Below, in pieces: positions 10,220 through 21,699 of a stretch of DNA of 64,000 nucleotides. Position numbers and translations under genes: made by a program. The stretch spans positions 1-64,000 of the forward strand of contig JADGDS010000008.1 of assembly GCA_016744775.1 (NCBI GenBank). The letters are read 5' to 3'. The notes below the pieces were generated by a model. The model made no database searches. It saw only the letters and a program-made list of their open reading frames with translations, and was not told the DNA's origin. The DNA is from Candidatus Marithrix sp. (GTDB taxonomy: Bacteria; Pseudomonadota; Gammaproteobacteria; Beggiatoales; Beggiatoaceae). Numbering within the stretch: the stretch's first letter is position 1; every line of letters starts with the position of its first letter.

Positions 10220-10299
10220 GTAGGGTGGGTAGAGCGACAGCGAAACCCACCATTTGCTATGATGATCGGTGGGTTTCGCTCTCGCTCTACCCACCCTAC
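10220..10299. repeat. Long dispersed palindrome, GTAGGGTGGGT family, copy 1
   Basis: Two 32-bp arms (10220-10251 and 10268-10299) are near-perfect inverted copies around a 16-bp loop. Each arm runs from GTAGGGTGGGTAGAGCGA to AAACCCACC. A second element with closely related arms is at 46938-47018. Both lie between genes, near transcription ends. It resembles non-autonomous palindromic repeats (REP/MITE-like) that I associate with filamentous sulfur bacteria. Confidence 0.9.
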
Positions 10300-10300
10300 G

Positions 10301-10340
10301 AGTTATTACGAGTTATTACGAGTTATTAGAAGTTATTAGA
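10301..10340. repeat. Four tandem 10-bp repeats over the ubiD stop codon
   Basis: Four consecutive units read AGTTATTACG twice and AGTTATTAGA twice. The reverse-strand ubiD stop (TTA at 10336-10338) lies inside the last unit, so the repeat grew at the very end of the gene next to the palindrome. Confidence 0.85.
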
Positions 10341-11796
10341 AAATGTTCATTTGATCCCAAATATTATCAATTTTTTCTTTAACAGCCGCTGTCATAGTAA
10401 TAGGCTTGCCCCATTCACGTTGAGTTTCGCCTTGCCATTTGTTGGTAGCGTCAAAACCTATTTTGCCTCCTAATCCTGATACTGGTGAGGCGAAATCTAA
10501 ATAGTCTATAGGTGTATTTTCAATAATTGTACTGTCACGAGCTGGATCCATGCGAGTTGTCATTGCCCAAATTACATCTTTCCAGTCGCGCACATTGACA
10601 TCATCATCAGTAATAATTACAAATTTTGTGTACATAAATTGGCGTAAAAATGACCAGACTCCAAACATTACTCGTTTTGCATGTCCGGGATATTGTTTTT
10701 TGATGCTTACTATTGCCATTCTATAAGAACAGCCTTCTGGTGGTAAGTAAAAATCTACAATTTCTGGGAATTGCTTTTGTAGTATTGGAACAAAAACTTC
10801 ATTTAAGGCTACTCCTAATATAGCTGGCTCATCAGGGGGGCGACCGGTATAGGTGCTATGATAAATAGGTTGCTTACGATGAGTTATACGTTCTACAGTA
10901 AATACTGGGAATGTGTCAACTTCATTATAATAGCCGGTATGATCTCCAAATGGTCCTTCAGGAGCGGTTTCGTTTGGATAAAGATAACCTTCTAGGACAA
11001 ATTCAGCACTTGCTGGTACTTGTAAATCATGGGTAATACAGCGTGTAACTTCGGTGCGACTGCCACGTAATAAACCTGCAAAGGCGTATTCTGATAAAGT
11101 GTCTGGCACCGGAGTTACTGCGCCTAAAATAGTTGCAGGATCAGTTCCTAATGCTACTGCAATTGGAAAGGGTTTATCAGGATGAACTTGTTGCCATTCG
11201 AGATAGTCTAAGGCTCCACCGCGATGAGATAGCCAGCGCATAATAAGCTTATTTTTGCCAATTACTTGTTGTCGATAAATTCCTAAATTTTGACGTTCCT
11301 TATGTGGACCTTTGGTAATAACTAAACCCCAAGTAATCAAAGGTCCAGCATCTTCTGGCCAACAGGTTTGAATTGGTAATTTAGATAAATCAGGTTCAGT
11401 AATAACAACTTCCTGACAAGCGGCTTTACGAATTACTTTGGCGGGCATATTTAAGACTTGCTTAAACAGCGGCAACTTTTCCCAAGCATCTTTAAAGCCT
11501 TTTGGAGGATCAGGCTCTTTTAGGAATGCTAATAATTTTCCTACTTCTCTCAAGGCAGAAATAGAATCTTGCCCCATACCAAGGGCTACTCTTTCTGGAG
11601 TACCAAATAAATTGGCTAAAACTGGAATTGAATGCCCTTTAGGATTCTCAAATAATAAGGCTGGACCCTTGGCACGTAAAGTACGATCACAAATTTCAGT
11701 CATTTCCAAATAGGGATCAATTTCTAACTTAATACGTTTGAGCTCGCCTTGTTGTTCTAGTTGGTTTATGAAGTCTCTTAGATCTTTGTATTTCAT
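10336..11796 (-). CDS. ubiD: UbiD 4-hydroxy-3-polyprenylbenzoate decarboxylase
   Basis: Prenyl-FMN-dependent decarboxylase of ubiquinone synthesis, 486 residues (E. coli 497). The start at 11796 gives [19 protein letters not shown], the typical opening; the longer frame adds 17 residues overlapping the toxin gene. Family landmarks include [10 protein letters not shown], the central GIYRQQV and SHRGG region, [12 protein letters not shown] and the C-terminal [12 protein letters not shown]. UbiX, which makes the prenyl-FMN cofactor, is not in the window. Confidence 0.95.
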   Translation of the reverse strand: MKYKDLRDFINQLEQQGELKRIKLEIDPYLEMTEICDRTLRAKGPALLFENPKGHSIPVLANLFGTPERVALGMGQDSISALREVGKLLAFLKEPDPPKGFKDAWEKLPLFKQVLNMPAKVIRKAACQEVVITEPDLSKLPIQTCWPEDAGPLITWGLVITKGPHKERQNLGIYRQQVIGKNKLIMRWLSHRGGALDYLEWQQVHPDKPFPIAVALGTDPATILGAVTPVPDTLSEYAFAGLLRGSRTEVTRCITHDLQVPASAEFVLEGYLYPNETAPEGPFGDHTGYYNEVDTFPVFTVERITHRKQPIYHSTYTGRPPDEPAILGVALNEVFVPILQKQFPEIVDFYLPPEGCSYRMAIVSIKKQYPGHAKRVMFGVWSFLRQFMYTKFVIITDDDVNVRDWKDVIWAMTTRMDPARDSTIIENTPIDYLDFASPVSGLGGKIGFDATNKWQGETQREWGKPITMTAAVKEKIDNIWDQMNIF

Positions 11797-11800
11797 TTTT

Positions 11801-12205
11801 TTATACTTGTAAAATATTAAACCCAGCTTGGGCAAAGTGTTTATCAAAAGTTAAAACATCACTTATTCCCATTTCACGCATCACAACGAAAGAAATACAA
11901 TCCACTAAACCCCATGTTTTGTCTTGATAAGACTGATACAGTTCTAAGCCTTTTTTGAATAAAATAGGATTAAGATTAATAATAGTTACTTCTGGCGAAG
12001 AATAAAAATAATTAATTATCTCAGTTGCTTGTATCTTAAAATTTTTAGACAAAGCATTACCAATTTCTAATAAGACAGCATCTGTGATAACAGTTGGAAA
12101 CCCTTCAAACTTATCAGCCAATATTAAAGCCTTTTGATGATATTGGTCATTGTCATTCACCAAAGCTATTATAAATCCAGTATCCATAAAAAGGCTATTC
12201 AACAT
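11801..12205 (-). CDS. PIN-domain toxin, VapC-like
   Basis: Encodes 134 residues, the full length of a PIN ribonuclease. Acidic residues sit at the expected places: MDTGF near the start, the E in LLEIGNAL, D in [10 protein letters not shown] and D in LTFDKHF. It overlaps the upstream antitoxin by 11 bp, which is typical of translational coupling. Together they form a vapBC-type pair between the NusG-II gene and ubiD. The start could also be the Met six residues further in. Confidence 0.88.
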   Translation of the reverse strand: MLNSLFMDTGFIIALVNDNDQYHQKALILADKFEGFPTVITDAVLLEIGNALSKNFKIQATEIINYFYSSPEVTIINLNPILFKKGLELYQSYQDKTWGLVDCISFVVMREMGISDVLTFDKHFAQAGFNILQV

Positions 12206-12428
12206 CTTTTTCTCCGTTTAAATAAACATCAATGTTTTTAGCAAAGTCTGATGGAGCCTGAATTTTAACTTGTTTTAATTTAGACATCAGGCTGGATTGA
12301 GGAGGAGGATTATTGATTTTAGCTTTTTGAAGCGTTTTGATGAATTGATATAATATATCAAGATATTGTTCTTGAATGAAATCAATTTCAGTTTTAACTA
12401 ATTCTCTATTAACCATATTATGTGACAT
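12195..12428 (-). CDS. Antitoxin of the VapC-like pair
   Basis: Encodes 77 residues. The charged helical N-terminus is followed by a short C-terminal toxin-binding tail (IQAPSDFAKNIDVYLNGEK) of the kind seen in small antitoxins paired with PIN toxins. It immediately precedes and overlaps the toxin gene. ATG 12428 is used; ATG 12416 is possible. Confidence 0.75.
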   Translation of the reverse strand: MSHNMVNRELVKTEIDFIQEQYLDILYQFIKTLQKAKINNPPPQSSLMSKLKQVKIQAPSDFAKNIDVYLNGEKDVE

Positions 12429-12450
12429 TTGTTATTTTACCTAATTGATT

Positions 12451-12816
12451 CTAATAAACAATAGCATCAAATTCATCAGTATCTTGCATTTGAATGGTGA
12501 TTTTATTGGGGAGGCATACAGCTATTTCTCTTCCATGAGTTAGCCAGCCTGTATGTACACATTGTTGATTGTGACAAGGTGAAGTTACAAATCTAATACG
12601 TCCTTTTGAGATTTCTATTATGCTTTCACCTATCGCACCTTGTATATTAAGTTTTTGTATTTTATGTAAGTTAATTTTTATAGGTTCTTGGTTGGCTACC
12701 AAGATTAGGGCATAATTTGCCTTGTTTGGCTTTATCCAATAGTGTTGGTATAGCCAAACAATAAATATTATTGCTAAGACAATTATTATACGATCTGCTA
12801 TGGTAGTTGCAGTCAC
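12451..12816 (-). CDS. NusG domain II-containing membrane-anchored protein
   Basis: Encodes 121 residues with one N-terminal helix (about 8-25) and then the NusG_II domain. The diagnostic motif SPCHNQQCVHTGWL is present with both cysteines, followed by AVCLPNKI. Proteins of this family often travel with Gx transporters or electron-transfer and FMN-related genes; their role is unclear. The gene lies 3 bp after the aminotransferase and is probably cotranscribed with it. Confidence 0.85.
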   Translation of the reverse strand: MTATTIADRIIIVLAIIFIVWLYQHYWIKPNKANYALILVANQEPIKINLHKIQKLNIQGAIGESIIEISKGRIRFVTSPCHNQQCVHTGWLTHGREIAVCLPNKITIQMQDTDEFDAIVY

Positions 12817-12819
12817 GCT

Positions 12820-13998
12820 TTATAATATATTTCTTATTCTTTCCATTGCTTGTTTTAAGGTTTCCATGCTGGTTGCAAAAGATATACGTATATATCCTTG
12901 GGCACCAAAAGCTGAACCGGGCACTAAGGCAACACCTGCTTTTTCAATCAAAAACTCACTTAATTCAAGATCTGTTTTTATATCTAAACGTTCCATAACT
13001 TTTCCCACATAGGGAAAGAGGTAGAATGTACCTTGACCGGGTAGGCATTCAATGTCTTCTATTTTTAGTAATGAATCTAAGACAAAATCATGGCGTGTTT
13101 TAAACAGCGTGATCATTTTTTCAATAAATGATTGGTCGCCTTCTAAAGCTGCTACAGCAGCATATTGAGAAATCGATGTAGGATTAGATGTGCTTTGTGA
13201 TTGAATAATCTTCATTTTTTGAATGAGTTCATCCGGTCCAGCTGCATAGCCAATACGCCATCCTGTCATTGAATATGCTTTTGAAACTCCGTTCAGAACT
13301 ATGGTACGATCATATAATTCTGGGCATACATTTAAGATGTTTTTAAATGGTCCACCTTCCCAAAGTATATGTTCATACATATCATCTGTTGCAATTAAAA
13401 TTTTAGGATAATTACGTAAAACTGTTCCTAAAGCTTCTAATTCTTCCGGTGTGTAGTGTACACCTGTAGGATTGGATGGACTATTGATTATAAATAATCT
13501 TGTTTTATCTGTTATAGCTGCTTCTAATTGTTTAGCTGTTATTTTAAAGTTTTGTTTAATACCAGTTTGAAGTATAACTGGTTTGGCACCGGCTAACATT
13601 ACTATATCGGGATATGATACCCAATAAGGAGATGGAATAATGACTTCATCACCGGGATTTAAAAATGCTTGAGCTAAATTGTAAATACTTTGCTTGCCAC
13701 CAGATGAAACCAAAACTTGTTTTATACCGTAATCAAGTTTATTGTCTCGCGCAAATTTATTAATGATTGCATTTTTAAGTTCTGGAATGCCATCAACTGG
13801 CGTATATTTAGTATAGCCTTTGTTCAGTGCTTCAACAGCGGCTTCTTTTATATGACGTGGAGTATCAAAATCAGGCTCACCTGCGCCTAAGCCAATAATA
13901 TCTTTTCCAGCGGCTCGCATTTCGGCGGCACGAGCAGTAATAGCTAAAGTAGGAGATGGTTTTATCGCTTGAACTCGTTGAGCAATTTGTAAATTCAC
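12820..13998 (-). CDS. Class I aminotransferase, aspartate aminotransferase type
   Basis: PLP enzyme of 392 residues, subfamily I-gamma (bacterial AspAT). It has the GLGAGEPDFDTP N-terminal motif, SPSNPTG, and the PLP lysine in SKAYSMTGWRIGY. Substrate is most likely aspartate/2-oxoglutarate, although prephenate-type activity is also known in this subfamily. It heads a reverse-strand run with the NusG-II gene and is divergent from dusB. Confidence 0.92.
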   Translation of the reverse strand: MNLQIAQRVQAIKPSPTLAITARAAEMRAAGKDIIGLGAGEPDFDTPRHIKEAAVEALNKGYTKYTPVDGIPELKNAIINKFARDNKLDYGIKQVLVSSGGKQSIYNLAQAFLNPGDEVIIPSPYWVSYPDIVMLAGAKPVILQTGIKQNFKITAKQLEAAITDKTRLFIINSPSNPTGVHYTPEELEALGTVLRNYPKILIATDDMYEHILWEGGPFKNILNVCPELYDRTIVLNGVSKAYSMTGWRIGYAAGPDELIQKMKIIQSQSTSNPTSISQYAAVAALEGDQSFIEKMITLFKTRHDFVLDSLLKIEDIECLPGQGTFYLFPYVGKVMERLDIKTDLELSEFLIEKAGVALVPGSAFGAQGYIRISFATSMETLKQAMERIRNIL

Positions 13999-14070
13999 AG
14001 TTCGTTCCTTATTAAAGGTTAATAATTTGGTTTATTTTAACTATTCTATCAAATATAAATAATAAATATT

Positions 14071-15033
14071 ATGCAAATTGGTCCATATAAATTAAAAAAT
14101 CGCTTGGTTCTAGCTCCAATGGCTGGTGTTACTGATCGCCCTTATCGGCAGCTATGTAAGAAAATGGGTGCTGGTATGGCGGTGTCTGAGATGATTTCAT
14201 CTAATTCTCTGCTTTGGGGTAGTGAAAAAACTAAGCGTCGTGCTAATCATGAGGGTGAAATCGAGCCGCGTTATGTGCAAATTGCTGGAGCTGATCCTAA
14301 GTTGTTGGCAGAGGCGGCGCAACATAATGTTGATAATGGGGCGCAAATTATTGATATTAATATGGGTTGCCCTGCAAAAAAAGTTTGTAATGTTATGGCG
14401 GGTTCTGCTTTGTTGAAAAATGAGGCTTTGGTTGCTGATATTTTGGATGCTGTAGTTAAGTCTGTGGATATTCCTGTGACTTTAAAAGTACGCACTGGTT
14501 GGGATAAGGAGAATCGTAATGCTGTGAAGGTGGCTCAAATAGCTGAGCAGGCTGGTATTCAGTCTTTGGCTGTGCATGGGCGTACTCGTGCTTGTGGTTA
14601 TAGTGGTGAGGCTGAGTATGATACTATTGCTGCGATTAAGGCTAGTGTTAATATTCCTGTAATTGCAAATGGTGATATTCGTACACCTGAACAGGCTAAG
14701 TATGTTTTGGATTATACTGGGGCAAATGCGGTTATGATAGGGCGTGCTGCTTTAGGTAAGCCTTGGATTTTTCGTGAAATTGATCATTTTTTAACTAAGT
14801 CTGAGCATTTGGCTCCGCCTTCTATTATTGAAATTCGCGATGTGTTATTAGAACATTTAGATAATCTCTATCAATTTTATGGTGAATATACGGGGGTACG
14901 TATGGCACGTAAGCATTTGTCATGGTATAGCAAGGGGCAGCCTCATGGTGGAAGTTTTCGTCATGTGGTTAATAAGGTAGATACTTGTGCCGAACAGGTG
15001 AAATTAACTCAAGATTTTTTTGATAATTTATGA
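14071..15033 (+). CDS. dusB: tRNA-dihydrouridine synthase B
   Basis: FMN enzyme that reduces uridine in the tRNA D-loop, 320 residues. It has LAPMAGVTDRPYR, INMGCPAKKVCN with the catalytic Cys, GRTRACGY and NGDI phosphate-binding segments. The DusB-type C-terminus MARKHLSWY is present. In many gammaproteobacteria fis follows dusB; here a toxin-antitoxin pair follows instead. The coding strand is notably rich in G and T at third positions, as in ligA. Confidence 0.95.
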   Translation: MQIGPYKLKNRLVLAPMAGVTDRPYRQLCKKMGAGMAVSEMISSNSLLWGSEKTKRRANHEGEIEPRYVQIAGADPKLLAEAAQHNVDNGAQIIDINMGCPAKKVCNVMAGSALLKNEALVADILDAVVKSVDIPVTLKVRTGWDKENRNAVKVAQIAEQAGIQSLAVHGRTRACGYSGEAEYDTIAAIKASVNIPVIANGDIRTPEQAKYVLDYTGANAVMIGRAALGKPWIFREIDHFLTKSEHLAPPSIIEIRDVLLEHLDNLYQFYGEYTGVRMARKHLSWYSKGQPHGGSFRHVVNKVDTCAEQVKLTQDFFDNL

Positions 15034-15070
15034 AAATTTCAAATCTTTAATGCTAATATAGGAACTTATT

Positions 15071-15316
15071 ATGCAAGCGTTACGAAAGGTTTATCAAATG
15101 ACCTCAAATACGGTGACAATTCAGTTACCAATTACATTTCAAAATCGCTTGGTAGAAATTATTTTGTTGCCTTTGGATGAAACTTGTTCACCAATGACGT
15201 TTCCAAATACAGATTGGCCACCGGATTTTTTTGAAAAAACGGCTGGTTGTCTTGCCAGTGATCCTATTGAGCGTGCGCCTCAAGGTGATTATGAAATACG
15301 GGAGGAGATAAAGTGA
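15071..15316 (+). CDS. Putative antitoxin upstream of the truncated VapC
   Basis: Encodes 81 residues with no strong domain. VTIQLPITFQNRLVEIILLPL resembles the beta-rich start of small antitoxins (DUF2281-like), and the tail PIERAPQGDYEIREEIK is a plausible toxin-binding segment. The ribosome site is AGGA about 8 nt before the ATG. The stop overlaps the toxin start as GTGA, typical of a TA operon. Confidence 0.65.
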   Translation: MQALRKVYQMTSNTVTIQLPITFQNRLVEIILLPLDETCSPMTFPNTDWPPDFFEKTAGCLASDPIERAPQGDYEIREEIK

Positions 15317-15546
15317 GTTTTTTGCTTGATACCAATACCTGTATTTCTTATTTGAATAATTATTTATCACCTATCAGGCGCAAACTTGAACAATTGTCTC
15401 CAAATCAAATTTTTGTTTGTTCAGTGGTTAAAGCTGAACTTTTTTATGGGGCAATCGCTTTAGCACATAATGTCACAGTTGTAACTCATAATACTGATGA
15501 GTTTTCCCGTGTTCCTAATTTGCGAATTGAAGATTGGGAAATTTAA
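15313..15546 (+). pseudogene. VapC-type PIN toxin with internal in-frame deletion
   Basis: Only 77 residues, against about 130 in the family. The N-terminus SFLLDTNTCISYLN through CSVVKAELFYGA is intact, and the C-terminus IALAHNVTVVTHNTDEFSRV through RIEDWE is intact. About 50-60 central residues between LFYGA and IALAHN are missing without breaking the frame. This removes the central helices and the acidic residue that usually precedes the IAA segment. It starts with GTG overlapping the antitoxin stop. It is probably inactive as an RNase. Confidence 0.8.
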
Positions 15547-15557
15547 TAGTAGATTAA

Positions 15558-18843
<3,286 letters not shown>

Positions 18844-18993
18844 ATTATCTCCAAATAAGTGTTGTAAATTTTATATATTATATCCTAAAAAAAGTATTAT
18901 TATCTAGTTTTATCTCCAAAAAAGTGTAATTATATGAGTGAAAAATTAAGCTAAACTTGCAATTGAGGAAGATGGGATTATCATCGGTTTTTT

Positions 18994-19435
18994 ATACCTC
19001 AGTCTGCTTGGTGGAGTGAGATAGTTAAAAAGACTGAGAATATTGGGCAGGCTATTGATCAGGTTTTTAGTGTTATTGAGGAGCATAATAGCAGCTCTTT
19101 AGAGGGGGCATTTTGGTGATAGTGAGAAGTTGCCTGATATTCTTGGTAATGCTTATGAGTATTTAATCCGGGAGTTTGCTGATGATGCTGGGAAGAAAGG
19201 TGGGGAGTTTTATACGCCTAAAGAGGTGGTTCAATTAGGAGTTGGCTAAATATATGAAAATGGTGGTATGATTGGTGAGTTTGTAAATTGTACTTTAAAG
19301 GGGCAGGAGAAGAATCTTGGTACTTGGGCTATTTGTAAGCTTAATATGATTGTTCATAATTTTCAAGGTAGCGATATAAGAAAAGGTGATACTTTAGGAA
19401 GTCCTAAGCATGTGACTAATGGTGAGTTGGATACT
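18994..19435 (+). pseudogene. hsdM relic (type I restriction methyltransferase)
   Basis: Three pieces in shifting frames match HsdM in order. The first is 18994-19119 (QSAWWSEIVKKTENIGQAID, then FSVIEEHN). The second is 19115-19249 (LPDILGNAYEYLIREFADD and KKGGEFYTPKEVV). The third is from about 19280 (GQEKNLGTWAICKLNMIVHN and SDIRKGDTLGSPKHVTNGEL). The catalytic NPPF segment and the C-terminus are missing. Frameshifts and deletions show it is dead. An apparently open frame at 19268-19483 is a chimera of this relic and the next. Confidence 0.85.
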
Positions 19436-19595
19436 CAAAACCATCAAAAAATTGCCACGATACCAACAACTAAGAGCCGTTAATAAAATCCTGCATAAAC
19501 TCAAAACTCAAAATCAAGGCGGTGTAGTTTGGCATACAACTGGAAGCGGTAAATCAATCTTTATGGTTTATCTCGCTATCAAATTAAGACAATAA
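19436..19595 (+). pseudogene. hsdR relic (type I restriction subunit)
   Basis: A 46-codon open piece at 19458-19595 reads RYQQLRAVNKILHKL followed by GGVVWHTTGSGKSIFMVYL. That is the helicase motif I (Walker A) region of HsdR. Everything else of the roughly 1000-residue protein is gone. It follows directly on the hsdM relic with no hsdS visible between. Confidence 0.85.
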
Positions 19596-19632
19596 GAAGC
19601 TGGATTTCATAGCTATAAAATACCAAACTGGT

Positions 19633-19776
19633 ATGCCAGATTACTTCATAGAAAAAGAACTTATATTTAAAAGAGTTAGTGAAAAAACAGCTCAATATCT
19701 AACCGCAAAAGCTTCGAATTTAGATGTTTTTATGAGCGCGAAAGCTAGAATTGAAGATATATCCAAACCGCTTTAA
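19633..19776 (+). pseudogene. Unassigned relic in the restriction remnant
   Basis: A 48-codon open piece begins MPDYFIEKELIFKRV and ends RIEDISKPL. It lies between the hsdR and metallopeptidase relics, has no ribosome site, and I do not recognise it. It may be part of the C-terminal end of hsdR or of a lost neighbouring gene. Confidence 0.3.
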
Positions 19777-19858
19777 AGCGATGCTTGTCTGTCATAATAG
19801 CTATCAAGTCATAACTTAGATCTGCAAATATAGATAAAGAGTTGAGCATGATTCTTGC

Positions 19859-20338
19859 GTACTTATAAAAGCACCAGAATCAATTAATAATGAACAGATA
19901 AAAAACTTAGTAAAAGCCAAAGCTTTTTGGATAACTTCAAAACTTGAAGAGCTTGGAAAAGTAATAGACTATGGAGAAATAACAACCGGTTCAAGACTTT
20001 TTTATTTAGGTAAAAGCTATTATGTCTCATTAACAAATGAGAATCGACAAGATATAAAAATTGTATTTATCCATTCAAAATTTAAAAAAAATATACTCAA
20101 ATATAATTAAATGATGCAATTGATAATTTTTATAAACAAAAAGCCCAGAAAAAAATCACAAAATTAGTCATCAAATACATTGAGATAATGAAATTACACC
20201 CTAAATATATAGGTTCATGAACTCGCCCATATCGCCTATAAAAATCATTCAAAATTTTTTTGGAGGCTAGTAAAAAAATATATGAGTGATTATTCTAAAA
20301 AAGAGCAAATGCTTAAAATATTTGAAAAAAAGTTATAA
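19859..20338 (+). pseudogene. YgjP-like (DUF45) metallopeptidase relic
   Basis: Three frame-broken pieces match the SprT/YgjP-like family, which commonly accompanies type I restriction genes. They are: KAPESINNEQIKNLVKAKAF to LFYLGKSYYVSL (19859-20110); DAIDNFYKQKAQKKI to LHPKYIGS; and HELAHIAYKNHSKFFWRLV to FEKKL (20216-20338). The zinc motif HELAH survives, but the conserved RWGS region just before it has been deleted. Confidence 0.8.
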
Positions 20339-20349
20339 GTGAACAAACT

Positions 20350-21261
20350 ATGAGTAAAGAAAATACTAAGAAGGCTGCTAAATTCGTAAAAAAATTAACT
20401 GATCCTAATTATGTGATGTCTGACTCCAAGACTATGTCTGGTAAGAAATTACAGCAAATTACACATACTTTAGGGCAATATCCTTATGAAAAAAGGATTG
20501 ATTTAGAAGAATATGAGCATGATAAACATCTGTTACAGGTTGAATTATTAAAAGTTCAAAGTTGGGTTAAAGAAAGTGGGCAACGTATTGTTGGTTTGTT
20601 TGAGGGGCGTGATGCTGCCGGTAAAGGTGGTACTATTAAACGTTTTATGGAGCATTTAAATCCTCGCGCTGCACATGTTGTTGCTTTAGAAAAACCTACT
20701 GAGCGTGAACAAGGCGAATGGTATTATCAACGTTATATCAAACAACTTCCCACTAAGGGTGAAATGATTTTTTTTGATCGTTCTTGGTATAACCGCGCTG
20801 GTGTGGAACGAGTAATGGGGTTTTGCACTGATAATGAGTATTTAGAATTTATGCGTCAAACTCCGGCTCTGGAACGTATGTTGGTGAATTCTGGAATTAT
20901 TTTATTTAAGTTCTGGTTTTCAGTGACACGTCAGGAACAGTTACGTCGTTTCCATTCCAGAAAAAACGACCCTCTTAAACAATGGAAATTAAGTCCAATT
21001 GATCTTGAGTCATTAGATAAATGGGATGATTATACTCAAGCCCGTGAGGCGATGTTTTTTTATACAGATACTGCTGATGCACCTTGGATAATAATTCGTT
21101 CTGATGATAAAAAACGGGCACGCATTAATTGTATGCGTTATTTTCTTAATCAATTAGATTACCCAGATAAAAATGAGGCTTTAGTTTCTAAAGAAGATCC
21201 ATTAATAGTGGGTACAGTAAATTCAATTTATAATATAAACACTGATTCAAGCAAGGATTAA
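20350..21261 (+). CDS. ppk2: Polyphosphate kinase 2 family protein
   Basis: Uses polyphosphate to phosphorylate nucleotides (or the reverse), 303 residues. Walker A is in LFEGRDAAGKGGTIKRF (about 84-98). The lid/Walker B segment is FFDRSWYNRAGVERVMGF (141-158), and RQEQLRRFHSRKNDP follows. The single-domain size fits class I PPK2. The small basic H1-like gene begins 3 bp after its stop. A decayed second copy is at 26816-27117. The nucleotide preference cannot be read directly. Confidence 0.93.
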   Translation: MSKENTKKAAKFVKKLTDPNYVMSDSKTMSGKKLQQITHTLGQYPYEKRIDLEEYEHDKHLLQVELLKVQSWVKESGQRIVGLFEGRDAAGKGGTIKRFMEHLNPRAAHVVALEKPTEREQGEWYYQRYIKQLPTKGEMIFFDRSWYNRAGVERVMGFCTDNEYLEFMRQTPALERMLVNSGIILFKFWFSVTRQEQLRRFHSRKNDPLKQWKLSPIDLESLDKWDDYTQAREAMFFYTDTADAPWIIIRSDDKKRARINCMRYFLNQLDYPDKNEALVSKEDPLIVGTVNSIYNINTDSSKD

Positions 21262-21264
21262 ATT

Positions 21265-21486
21265 ATGAGTACTAAACAAGAACTGAAACAAGCAGTTAAA
21301 GATGCTAAAAATGCTGTTAAGAAGGCTAAAAAAGCTGCAAAACAAGCCGTATTGGCTCTGAAAAATGTTGAAGCCTCAGCTAATACTACGACTAAAGAAC
21401 AAAAAGATAAAATTAATGATATGAAAAAGCGTGTCAAAAAGGCTGTTAAAAAATCTAAGACGCAAAAGAAAGTAAGAGGTAAATAA
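21265..21486 (+). CDS. Small Lys/Ala-rich histone H1-like protein
   Basis: Encodes 73 residues, almost entirely Lys, Ala and Val in AKKAAKQA-type repeats, resembling histone H1 tails and other bacterial AAKK proteins. The start has AGGA upstream and is tightly coupled to ppk2. Such a polycation could bind DNA or polyphosphate. The coupling to PPK2 makes polyphosphate plausible, but this is inference. Confidence 0.7.
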   Translation: MSTKQELKQAVKDAKNAVKKAKKAAKQAVLALKNVEASANTTTKEQKDKINDMKKRVKKAVKKSKTQKKVRGK

Positions 21487-21508
21487 GTTTTTTTATAGAG
21501 CTAAGTAC

Positions 21509-21541
21509 AAACCTGACAGGTTTTTAAAACCTGTCAGGTTT
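21509..21541. repeat. Palindrome, AAACCTGACAGGTTT family, copy 2
   Basis: Arms of 15-16 bp (21509-21524 and 21526-21541) are perfect inverted copies. Each arm is itself palindromic around one central base. The core is shared with 6966-6987. It lies 23 bp after the H1-like gene and could act as its terminator. Confidence 0.8.
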
Positions 21542-21549
21542 AATCCCAT

Positions 21550-21642
21550 GTTTTTCCAAAGCCTGCCAGACAATATTTTCACCGACTTGCCACGTCAAAC
21601 CATATTTTTATTAAAAGTGCGTATTTCCAAGATAAATCTTGG
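21550..21642 (-). pseudogene. Short relic resembling part of egtE, plus a small palindrome
   Basis: A stretch of 22 bases at 21550-21571 is identical to 26068-26089 inside egtE, in the same frame (VWQALEK on the reverse strand), and the flanking codons stay open for about 15 residues. CCAAGAT/ATCTTGG (21627-21642) is a small hairpin beside it. It is probably a gene remnant in the 213-bp gap before egtB; chance similarity is possible. Confidence 0.35.
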
Positions 21643-21699
21643 ACTCCAAAAAATTATTTAATAATTAGACTGATTTAATTTCTTACAATAAATATTAAC

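Noticed and set aside
10301..10340. Tandem repeats as a CRISPR array
   Set aside because: Units are only 10 bp and directly adjacent with no spacers, and no cas gene is in the window. It is a simple tandem repeat.
19268..19483. 71-codon open frame as a real gene
   Set aside because: Its first part is an hsdM fragment and its end runs out of frame into hsdR-derived sequence, so it is a chance ORF in relic DNA.
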